This document shows positions 1-5,716 of a DNA stretch of 8,787 bases, one piece after another. This DNA is from Ruminococcaceae bacterium UBA7217 (lineage in GTDB: Bacteria > Bacillota > Clostridia > Oscillospirales > Acutalibacteraceae), in the NCBI GenBank assembly GCA_002490425.1, contig DKTZ01000036.1, forward strand, positions 1 to 8,787, read 5' to 3'. Each line of letters starts with the position of its first letter. The stretch's first letter is position 1. The position numbers and the translations under genes were made by a program. The notes under the pieces are model-generated. The model was not told the DNA's origin and did not search any database. It saw nothing but the letters and a program-made list of their open reading frames with translations.

Positions 1-8
1 TATGTTCT

Positions 9-1388
9 ATGAATATTTTAAATAAATTCCAAAAAAGTATTTATTTTCTTTTAAAGGCAACAATATATATAATTATTGTTGCAACATTTTTTGTAGTTTT
101 TGGTTTAAAATATGAATGGGTTCTCGGTCTTTCGAGAACGTCAGGTGTTTCACTCGTTACATTCTGTGCAGTGCTTACAGCAACTATTTCGGTTTACGGC
201 GGTTATCTTATCGGCAGGCTTAAAAGCAAGCCAATCATTATTTCTATGTCTTTGGCAACTCTTATAACTGATGTCGTAACGTATTTACAGTTCTGCATAA
301 TGAGTGTTAATCCTCATAACAATGCACATTTTGTATTTGAGTCTCCGCATTTGCTTTTGATTGTTATGGCGATTCAGATTATTGCAATTGTCGCATTTGC
401 CTATCTTGGTAATTTTGTTTATTTTACCATAAATCCGCCTGAAAATTGTTGTATTATTACCTCGTCTGAGGAATCGCTCAATTCGATTGCGGTTAAAATA
501 AGCAAATATCGCAAGCAGTATAAAATTACCGATATGATTCATTACACATCTCCCAATGTGTTTGATGTTATAAATAAAAATGATACAATTTTCCTTTACG
601 ATATTCCTCAGAAAGAAAAAATAATTCTTGACGAATATTGCTATGCAAACAATAAAAATATTTATTATAACTTTGAAATGAGCGATATTGTAGCATTGGG
701 AGCCAGAACAACAATTCTTGACGACAAGCCTGTTGTTTCAGCTGTTGCACGCGATTTAACGCTTGAACAAAGATTCGTAAAGCGTTTTATGGATATTTTC
801 ATTTCACTTGTTGCACTTATAGTTTTCGGGCCGTTAATGCTTCTGTGTGCGTTAGCAATTAAAATTGAGGACGGCGGTCACGTGTTCTTCCGTCAGGCAC
901 GGGCAACAAAAGGCGGAAACCTTTTTATGGTTTATAAATTCAGAACTATGAAAGAGGAAGGAAGCTATAATAAATCAGTAACTTCTGACGATGACCGTAT
1001 AACAAAAGTTGGAAAATATTTACGTAAGTTCAGAGTTGACGAGCTTCCTCAGTTTATCAATATTCTTAAGGGTGAAATGAGCGTTGTCGGTCCACGCCCT
1101 GAAATGGTTGAAAATGTTGATAAATACACTTCTGAATTGCCCGAGTTTTCTTACAGGCTACGTGTTAAGGGCGGGCTTACAGGATACGGTCAAATAGCCG
1201 GTAAATATAACACCTCTCCTAAGGACAAGCTTGTGCTTGACTTGCTTTACATTGAAAATTACAGCCTGTGGCTTGATTTTAAGCTTATATTGCAAACAGT
1301 AACCGTTCTTCTTAAGGCCTCTGACAGTACGGAGGCGTTCGGCGAAAACGGTGAATTGCAATATCACTTTACGGAATCTGACGAATAA
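9..1388 (+). CDS. Polyprenyl glycosylphosphotransferase (bacterial sugar transferase, WbaP/PHPT-like)
   Basis: Membrane enzyme of 459 residues that transfers a sugar-1-phosphate from a UDP-sugar to undecaprenyl phosphate, the first step of capsule, exopolysaccharide or other surface glycan assembly. About four hydrophobic segments are visible near residues 11-32, 45-67, 76-97 and 113-140. A soluble middle part (about 145-245) corresponds to the nucleotide-binding-like region of large family members. The catalytic domain (about 254-438) opens with a hydrophobic stretch at 258-284 and carries KFRTM (310-314), the R-x-DELPQ motif with the Asp344-Glu345 catalytic pair, GPRP (361-364) and GLTGYGQIAGKYN (389-401). 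The ATG at 9 gives an N-terminus typical of clostridial relatives, but the frame is open to the window edge and only eight bases lie upstream, so the start and its ribosome site cannot be verified. The sugar cannot be read from sequence. A terminator follows directly, so this gene ends its own unit; a glycan cluster may lie to the left. Confidence 0.9.
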   Translation: MNILNKFQKSIYFLLKATIYIIIVATFFVVFGLKYEWVLGLSRTSGVSLVTFCAVLTATISVYGGYLIGRLKSKPIIISMSLATLITDVVTYLQFCIMSVNPHNNAHFVFESPHLLLIVMAIQIIAIVAFAYLGNFVYFTINPPENCCIITSSEESLNSIAVKISKYRKQYKITDMIHYTSPNVFDVINKNDTIFLYDIPQKEKIILDEYCYANNKNIYYNFEMSDIVALGARTTILDDKPVVSAVARDLTLEQRFVKRFMDIFISLVALIVFGPLMLLCALAIKIEDGGHVFFRQARATKGGNLFMVYKFRTMKEEGSYNKSVTSDDDRITKVGKYLRKFRVDELPQFINILKGEMSVVGPRPEMVENVDKYTSELPEFSYRLRVKGGLTGYGQIAGKYNTSPKDKLVLDLLYIENYSLWLDFKLILQTVTVLLKASDSTEAFGENGELQYHFTESDE

Positions 1389-1402
1389 GCTTAAACATTT
1401 TT

Positions 1403-1432
1403 ACCGCATACTTAAACGTGTGCGGTTTTTTT
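1403..1432 (+). terminator. Intrinsic terminator after the sugar transferase
   Basis: The stem 1403-1411 pairs with 1418-1426 (ACCGCATAC against GTGTGCGGT, one G-U pair) around a six-base loop and runs into seven T residues at 1426-1432. It lies 15 bases after the stop codon of the sugar transferase and ahead of a separate promoter, so it divides two transcription units. Confidence 0.85.
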
Positions 1433-1442
1433 GATGTTTATA

Positions 1443-1471
1443 TTGTTTATAAGCAGATATTGTGTTATACT
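1443..1471 (+). promoter_or_regulatory. Sigma-A-type extended -10 promoter for the LCP-like/folate operon
   Basis: A -10 box TATACT (1466-1471) is preceded directly by TGT (1463-1465), the extended -10 signature, and lies 17 bases after a weak -35 box TTGTTT (1443-1448). Transcription should start near 1477-1479, giving a leader of about 28 bases before the ATG at 1506. No other promoter-sized gap exists until the terminator at 6576, so this is the likely promoter of all seven downstream genes. Weaker promoters inside genes are not excluded. Confidence 0.65.
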
Positions 1472-1485
1472 ATATAGATAGTATA
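1466..1485. promoter_or_regulatory. Perfect 8-bp inverted repeat over the -10 box and start site (possible operator)
   Basis: TATACTAT (1466-1473) and ATAGTATA (1478-1485) are exact inverted repeats separated by four bases. The dyad covers the -10 box and predicted start of transcription, where a bound repressor would block RNA polymerase. It is very AT-rich, so chance is a real alternative, and the right arm also forms a -10-like box on the minus strand. I do not recognise it as the site of a known regulator. Confidence 0.3.
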
Positions 1486-1505
1486 TTTGATTTAACGGTG
1501 CAGAA

Positions 1506-2276
1506 ATGAAAAAAAACAGTAATGATATATTTAAGCAACAAAAAGCGAGAAAAATCAGAAATCCGAAATTTAAGTATTTTGCAATTGCTTTTTCTCTGTT
1601 TATCTTAATTTTGGCTGTATTTTCGGCTTTTCTTTTTATGCGTTCAATTGATTTCGACTTTGATAACCTTGTTGACAGAACGTCATCTGAGGAGCCGTCA
1701 ACCACAGCTGAAAATGTCCAAACGGCCTATTCGGTTTCTCAACTTTCGGGCAAAAGGAAGTATGTTTTAGTTCTTACCAATGAAGCATCAGAGCCTGATT
1801 TTGGGTTTACTGTTTCAGCAGATTTTGATGCGAAGCAAATTACTGTAAGTCCCTTTAACTGCAAAGGCGTCGATTACGAGTCAGTTGCCGATAAATATGT
1901 TGTTTGCACACCTACTCAGTTTAAAAATATTTTGGCGTCTTTCGGTGGTGTAACAGTTAATGTGCCGGATAATGTAAACTATAAATCCGAGGAATTCAAT
2001 GTTGTTCTTGATAAGGGAACGCAGAAGCTTTCCGATGAATATGCATATAAATATTTGGCAATTTCCGAAAACAGTGAAAAGGCACGTATAATGTGCGACA
2101 TTTTATACAGTGCATTTACTCCGGAAAATTCCGAAAAATCAGATGCTCTTTTTAAGATTTTCGTCAATAACTGTAAAACAGATATTTCTGTTTTTGACTA
2201 TTCAAATGCTGCGGAAAAAATTAAAATATATTCAAATGCTGCCGATAAAATTTATCCGTCAGTTGCGGAGCAGTAA
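1506..2276 (+). CDS. Membrane-anchored degenerate LytR-CpsA-Psr (LCP)-like protein
   Basis: A 256-residue protein with a basic cytoplasmic start, one membrane segment (about 24-45) and an outer domain, so a type II membrane topology is likely. The outer part resembles the LCP fold: KYVLVLTNE (85-93) sits where LCP proteins have their first strand, and Phe139 to Val153 with FGGVTVNV (146-153), followed by LDKGTQKLSDEYAYKYL (168-184), matches the usual LVDxLGGVxVxV...L..G...L.g..AL.Y region. Intact LCP enzymes attach wall polymers such as teichoic acid or capsule to peptidoglycan. Here the catalytic arginine/aspartate positions look lost: TVSPFNCK stands in place of SIPRDT, and the Y-x-R-x-R motif reads YKYLAISE. 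It is also short for an LCP enzyme. A scaffold or pseudoenzyme role is inference. Near the C-terminus YSNAAEKIKI is duplicated as YSNAADKIYP. The start ATG has only a weak ribosome site (GGTG, 1497-1500). It heads the operon, with the next gene 9 bases on. Confidence 0.7.
   Translation: MKKNSNDIFKQQKARKIRNPKFKYFAIAFSLFILILAVFSAFLFMRSIDFDFDNLVDRTSSEEPSTTAENVQTAYSVSQLSGKRKYVLVLTNEASEPDFGFTVSADFDAKQITVSPFNCKGVDYESVADKYVVCTPTQFKNILASFGGVTVNVPDNVNYKSEEFNVVLDKGTQKLSDEYAYKYLAISENSEKARIMCDILYSAFTPENSEKSDALFKIFVNNCKTDISVFDYSNAAEKIKIYSNAADKIYPSVAEQ
2199..2258 (+). repeat. Two-copy 30-bp tandem repeat inside the LCP-like gene
   Basis: Units 2199-2228 and 2229-2258 begin with the same 14 bases (TATTCAAATGCTGC) exactly 30 bases apart and stay similar after that. 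They encode Y-S-N-A-A-E/D-K-I followed by two differing residues, so the duplication keeps the frame and adds ten residues to the C-terminus. Confidence 0.75.
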
Positions 2277-2285
2277 GGAGTATAT

Positions 2286-3452
2286 ATGAAAAAAATTATA
2301 GGAGTAATTTCAGTATTACTTGCAATTGTTTTTACGTTTTCAAGCTGTTCTTTTTCGGTAAATTCCGAGTCAATTGAGCGTATTGTATCAACCATTTCGC
2401 CTCCCGAACAGTTAATTGTACCGCTTTCTGAGGAGTACAACGGCAGAAAAAATTACTATTATTCCTCTCTGTCTGCCGATGAAAAGATTGAATACACTAA
2501 AATTTATAACGCTTATATGAGCAAAAAAGATTTTACTGTAAATGTTACCGAAGACGAACTAAGCTCAATGTTTAACGGTGTTCTTTACGACAACCCTGAA
2601 ATTTTCTGGGTAGATTCATCATATACTTTTTCAGCAAATTCTGCGGGAATTTTTGTTGAGCCGGATTACAGATTTACGGATGAAGAAATTGAAACTATGA
2701 AAGCGAAACTTGATGAAGAAGTGAACCGAATAGTTGCGCTTGCAGGTTCAGGTATGTCAGATTTCGGCAGAGAAAAATTTTTCCATGACTATATATGCAA
2801 AAATACCGTTTACGATTTAGACACATACGAAAAATTCGGCGATTCGGCGTACAGCGTTTTAATTGACGGTAAAGCGATATGCGAGGGGTATTCAAGAGCG
2901 CTTAAAATATTGCTTGATAAATGCGGGATTTATAATTATCTTGTGGTCGGTAATACGGAAAACGACGAAGGCAAAATGGAAGGGCATATGTGGAATGTTG
3001 TTTCTGTTGACGGCGAGCTTTATCATATTGACGTAACGTGGGATGATGCCGACGGCGATTTGGGCGAGGTAATATATCTTTATTTTAATGTGAGCGATGA
3101 TGATATAAGAAAAGACCATTTTGATATTGAACCGTATGATAATAACTGTGTTTCATTAAAATTCAATTATTTTACCGTTAACGGTCTGTATTTTAACAGC
3201 TTTAACAGCTTTCACGGTATGGTTGCACCTTGCGCTGAGGGGTTAACAGACGATTTAATAGTTGAAATGAGATTTTCCAATACTGCCGATTACAATTCAG
3301 TAAAAACAAAGGCAGATAATAATGAATTTGACAGAGCTTTTTATGATTTTACAGTTGATGTCGCAAGAACATCGGGTAAAAATATAACAAGCAAAAGCTA
3401 TCTTTATAATGACGATTTCAACTATTTGTGTATAGTATTTGAGAAAGGCTGA
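2286..3452 (+). CDS. Transglutaminase-like (papain-fold) lipoprotein
   Basis: A 388-residue exported protein. Residues 1-21 form a lipoprotein signal (Met-Lys-Lys, hydrophobic run, then TFSSC with Cys21 as the probable lipidated residue), so it should sit on the outer face of the membrane. The transglutaminase core carries the expected triad: Cys199 in KAICEGYSRA, His234 in GHMWNVV and Asp249 in HIDVTWDD. The upstream part (about 55-190) is the helical lead-in common in bacterial members (YDNPEIFW, then a region ending FFHDYICKNTVYD). The last 110 residues form a separate domain I do not recognise. Bacterial members can be proteases, cross-linkers or peptidoglycan-related enzymes, so the substrate is unknown. 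A strong AAGGAG (2275-2280), overlapping the previous stop, lies five bases before the ATG and fixes the start. It is likely made together with the LCP-like protein, which is also at the cell surface. The fold is secure, the role is not. Confidence 0.85.
   Translation: MKKIIGVISVLLAIVFTFSSCSFSVNSESIERIVSTISPPEQLIVPLSEEYNGRKNYYYSSLSADEKIEYTKIYNAYMSKKDFTVNVTEDELSSMFNGVLYDNPEIFWVDSSYTFSANSAGIFVEPDYRFTDEEIETMKAKLDEEVNRIVALAGSGMSDFGREKFFHDYICKNTVYDLDTYEKFGDSAYSVLIDGKAICEGYSRALKILLDKCGIYNYLVVGNTENDEGKMEGHMWNVVSVDGELYHIDVTWDDADGDLGEVIYLYFNVSDDDIRKDHFDIEPYDNNCVSLKFNYFTVNGLYFNSFNSFHGMVAPCAEGLTDDLIVEMRFSNTADYNSVKTKADNNEFDRAFYDFTVDVARTSGKNITSKSYLYNDDFNYLCIVFEKG
3192..3209 (+). repeat. Two-copy 9-bp tandem repeat inside the transglutaminase-like gene
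   Basis: TTTAACAGC occurs twice in a row (3192-3200 and 3201-3209), giving Phe-Asn-Ser twice around residues 303-308 of the lipoprotein. The period is a multiple of three, so copy-number change would not shift the frame. Confidence 0.6.
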
Positions 3453-3458
3453 TTTTAA

Positions 3459-4022
3459 ATGGATAAAGAGCGAATTGAAAGAGCTTTCCGTGAAATACTT
3501 TTGGCAATAGGAGAAGACCCTGACCGTGAGGGGCTTCGTGAAACTCCGAAAAGAGTTGCTAATATGTATGAGGAAATTTTTGCAGGACTTGAGGAAGACC
3601 CGAAGCAGCATCTTAAAATTTTTCACGAGGGCAACAGTGATGAAATAGTCATTGTCCGTGATATTCCTATGTATTCAATGTGCGAGCATCATTTTCTTCC
3701 CTTTGTGGGCAAGGCGCATATAGCTTATATTCCTAATGATGAGGGCGAGGTTATAGGGCTTTCAAAGCTTGCGAGAATTGTTAATTCGTTTGCACGTCGT
3801 CCACAGCTTCAAGAAAGGCTCACGGCGCAGATTGCCGATTTTATTGAAGAAAATATGAAGCCTAAGGGTGTTGTCGTAATAATTGAGGCAGAGCATCTTT
3901 GTATGACAATGAGAGGAATCAGAGCCGCAGGCTCGCAGACAAGAACATCCGCCCTGAGAGGCGGAATCAGAAAGGACGCCAAAACAAGAGCGGAGGTACT
4001 TTCCTTGCTCGGCGATAAATAA
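3459..4022 (+). CDS. folE: GTP cyclohydrolase I (type IA)
   Basis: A 187-residue cytoplasmic enzyme that converts GTP to 7,8-dihydroneopterin triphosphate and formate, the entry step of folate synthesis. The zinc and catalytic residues of the zinc-dependent type are present: Cys75 and His78 in MCEHH (zinc ligands, with His77 catalytic) and His146 and Cys148 in EHLCMTMRG. The substrate-binding stretches GLRETPKRV (25-33), FLPFVGKAHIAY (79-90), GLSKLARIV (100-108), RPQLQERLT (114-122) and GSQTRTSALRG (158-168) are all there. Length is normal for Gram-positive members, which lack the longer N-terminus of the E. coli enzyme. AGAAAGG (3442-3448), inside the end of the preceding gene, serves as ribosome site. 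The gap to that gene is six bases and the stop is one base from the folP start, so folE is inside the operon and has no room for its own promoter or a folate riboswitch. Confidence 0.97.
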   Translation: MDKERIERAFREILLAIGEDPDREGLRETPKRVANMYEEIFAGLEEDPKQHLKIFHEGNSDEIVIVRDIPMYSMCEHHFLPFVGKAHIAYIPNDEGEVIGLSKLARIVNSFARRPQLQERLTAQIADFIEENMKPKGVVVIIEAEHLCMTMRGIRAAGSQTRTSALRGGIRKDAKTRAEVLSLLGDK

Positions 4023-4023
4023 T

Positions 4024-4848
4024 TTGAAATTTATACATAAAAACGGATTTTTTGAACTCGGTAAAAAAACTTATATAATGGGAATACTTAATGTCACTCC
4101 CGATTCATTTTATGACGGCGGGAAATATAATTCTCCGCAAAAGGCATTGGAACAGGCTCTTAAAATGGTTCAGGACGGTGCCGATATAATAGACATCGGT
4201 GCAAATTCGACAAGACCTAATGCGGAAGTGTTGTCTGCAAAGGAAGAACTGAACATAATTAAAGAGTATATTCCTTTTTTGACCGAAAAGGTAAATACTG
4301 TATTTTCTGTTGATACATTTTACCCTGAGGTTGCGAAATACGCCCTTAATAACGGCGTTGCTGTAATCAACGATGTAAGCGGTGTGTTTAATGAAAAGAT
4401 GGCGGAAACGGTAAAGACACACAAATGCGGCTGGATTATAATGTATAACGGCAGAACGGCAGAAAATAATTCGGATAAAAATTCAGTAACGGATAAAGTA
4501 TCGGACTTTTTCAGCCAAATGCTTGAAAAGTGCAATAGTTTCGGAATATCTTCCGAATACATTATGCTTGATGCGGGTATCGGCTTTACGGGTGGCTTTG
4601 ACGAAGATATTGAACTAATCAAAAACACTGCAATTTTAAAAAATAAAAGCTGCGCTTACCTTACGGCGCTTTCAAACAAGCGTGTTGTTAAAAACAGCTC
4701 AGGCGCTGTCGGTGAGGACAGGGTGTTTGGCACTTTGGCGGCAAATGTTTTGGCTGTAGCCGGCGGAGCGGATTTTGTACGTGTTCATAATGTTAAAGAG
4801 AACAGGCTTGCTATTAACACAGCGGACAGAATAATAAGAGGTAAATGA
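4024..4848 (+). CDS. folP: Dihydropteroate synthase, TTG start
   Basis: A 274-residue TIM-barrel enzyme that joins p-aminobenzoate to 6-hydroxymethyl-dihydropterin diphosphate, and the target of sulfonamides. The main binding residues are kept: Asn23 in GILNVTPDSF, Thr63-Arg64 in NSTRP, Asp97 in FSVDT, Asn116 in VINDVSG, Asp183, Lys219, and Arg253 and His255 in RVHNV. Surrounding motifs are divergent: GANSTRPNA instead of GGESTRPGA, DAGIGFTGG instead of DPGIGFGK, SNKR instead of SRKS, RVHNV instead of RVHDV, and Tyr141 where many members have His after Met. I read this as a working but divergent enzyme. The TTG at 4024 is chosen because it restores the usual N-terminal strand of about 18 residues before IMGILNVTPDSF; the next ATG (4078) would remove it. 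There is no good ribosome site at normal spacing (GGAGG at 3992-3996 is 27 bases away), and the gap to folE is one base, so translation is probably coupled to folE. Confidence 0.93.
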   Translation: MKFIHKNGFFELGKKTYIMGILNVTPDSFYDGGKYNSPQKALEQALKMVQDGADIIDIGANSTRPNAEVLSAKEELNIIKEYIPFLTEKVNTVFSVDTFYPEVAKYALNNGVAVINDVSGVFNEKMAETVKTHKCGWIIMYNGRTAENNSDKNSVTDKVSDFFSQMLEKCNSFGISSEYIMLDAGIGFTGGFDEDIELIKNTAILKNKSCAYLTALSNKRVVKNSSGAVGEDRVFGTLAANVLAVAGGADFVRVHNVKENRLAINTADRIIRGK

Positions 4849-4854
4849 CAGGGT

Positions 4855-5217
4855 ATGGATAAAATTATTGTTAAAAATCTTAATATTTTTGCTTATCACG
4901 GTGTGAATCCCGAAGAAAAGGAAAACGGTCAGAATTTTGTTTTTGATATAACTGCATTTCTTGATTTAAGTGCGCCTTGTGTAACAGACGATGTAAACGA
5001 TACTGTGAGCTATGCTAAAATAATTAAATCCGTAATACGAATTGCAATAAATGAAAAAAACGATTTGCTGGAGCATGTTGCACAGCGTGTTGCAGATGGA
5101 CTTTTTAAAGACTTTCCGAAAATTCAAAGACTTATTATTACTCTCAAAAAGCCCGAAGCTCCCATAAAAGCGGATTTTGATTATGTTGCAGTTGAAATTG
5201 AAAGGGAGAGAAAATGA
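4855..5217 (+). CDS. folB: Dihydroneopterin aldolase
   Basis: A 120-residue enzyme, the usual length, that cleaves 7,8-dihydroneopterin to 6-hydroxymethyl-dihydropterin and glycolaldehyde; relatives form an octamer. Residues matching those of the well-studied Staphylococcus aureus enzyme are present one position earlier: Glu21 (in YHGVNPEEKENGQ), Tyr53 (VSYAKI), Glu73 (LLEHVA) and catalytic Lys99 (LKKPEAPI). It begins six bases after the folP stop. The probable ribosome site is AGAGG near 4837-4841 inside the folP end, which is a rather long spacing of about 13 bases; GGG at 4851-4853 is too close to act. The stop overlaps the folK start by four bases (ATGA), a clear sign of coupled translation with the next enzyme of the pathway. 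Confidence 0.95.
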   Translation: MDKIIVKNLNIFAYHGVNPEEKENGQNFVFDITAFLDLSAPCVTDDVNDTVSYAKIIKSVIRIAINEKNDLLEHVAQRVADGLFKDFPKIQRLIITLKKPEAPIKADFDYVAVEIERERK

Positions 5218-5693
5218 GGGCATATTTAAGCATTGGCACAAATATGGGTGACAGATTGCAAAACCTTCAAAATGCGGTTAATTCTTTAAGGCTTCTTCCG
5301 CAAACATCTGTTATTGAAATTTCTCCTGTGTATGAAACAGACCCGATTGGGTTTGAGGAGCAGGAAGATTTTTTAAACATTGCGGTTGAAATTGAAACAA
5401 GCCTTACGCCCGAATCGCTTTTGGGCGCATTATTGGGGATTGAGGCGGCACTTGGGAGAGTTCGTGTTTTTAAAAACGGACCGAGAATTATTGACCTTGA
5501 TTTGCTTTTATTCGGAAATAAAGAAATAAACAGTAAAGTTTTAACGGTTCCTCATCCGAGAATGTATGAACGTGAATTTGTTTTAAAACCGCTTAACGAT
5601 TTAAAATCAATGAACGGAAATGAGAAAATAGCATCAGCGTTAAATAAAATTGAGAGCGGAAAAGCAAGACCTTTTGACGGAAAAATTGATTAA
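5214..5693 (+). CDS. folK: 6-hydroxymethyl-7,8-dihydropterin pyrophosphokinase (HPPK)
   Basis: A 159-residue kinase, full length for the family, that moves pyrophosphate from ATP to 6-hydroxymethyl-dihydropterin and so feeds FolP. The N-terminus YLSIGTNMGDRLQNL (4-18) and the region SPVYETDPIGFEEQEDFLN (37-55) are typical. GPRIIDLDLLLFG (89-101) holds the two magnesium-binding aspartates Asp94 and Asp96, and VPHPRMYEREFVLKPL (112-127) is the second hallmark. AAAGGGAG (5201-5208) lies at good distance before the ATG, which overlaps the folB stop by four bases. The pathway order in this cluster is folE, folP, folB, folK, a common arrangement in Firmicutes. No fusion with folB or folP is present, although such fusions occur elsewhere. 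Confidence 0.95.
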   Translation: MRAYLSIGTNMGDRLQNLQNAVNSLRLLPQTSVIEISPVYETDPIGFEEQEDFLNIAVEIETSLTPESLLGALLGIEAALGRVRVFKNGPRIIDLDLLLFGNKEINSKVLTVPHPRMYEREFVLKPLNDLKSMNGNEKIASALNKIESGKARPFDGKID

Positions 5694-5716
5694 GGCTTAC
5701 AGAGAGCGGAGAATAT

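Noticed and set aside
1412..1705. 97-residue minus-strand frame over the promoter region of the LCP-like gene
   Set aside because: Most of it is antisense to the start and membrane segment of the LCP-like gene; its hydrophobic look comes from the complementary codons. No ribosome site is evident. The dyad gives a -10-like box on this strand but at 1480-1485, inside this frame and not upstream of its start.
1506..2276. LCP-like gene as a decayed pseudogene
   Set aside because: The frame is intact, the membrane segment and core strands remain, codon use is like its neighbours and it has its own promoter. Loss of catalytic residues alone does not show decay.
3441..3458. Possible tetrahydrofolate riboswitch ahead of folE
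   Set aside because: Only six bases lie between the genes, which leaves no room for an aptamer, and the 28-base leader at 1478-1505 is too short as well.
3297..3626. 109-residue minus-strand frame across the transglutaminase-folE junction
   Set aside because: It overlaps two well-supported genes and its composition is what the reverse complement of those codons gives.
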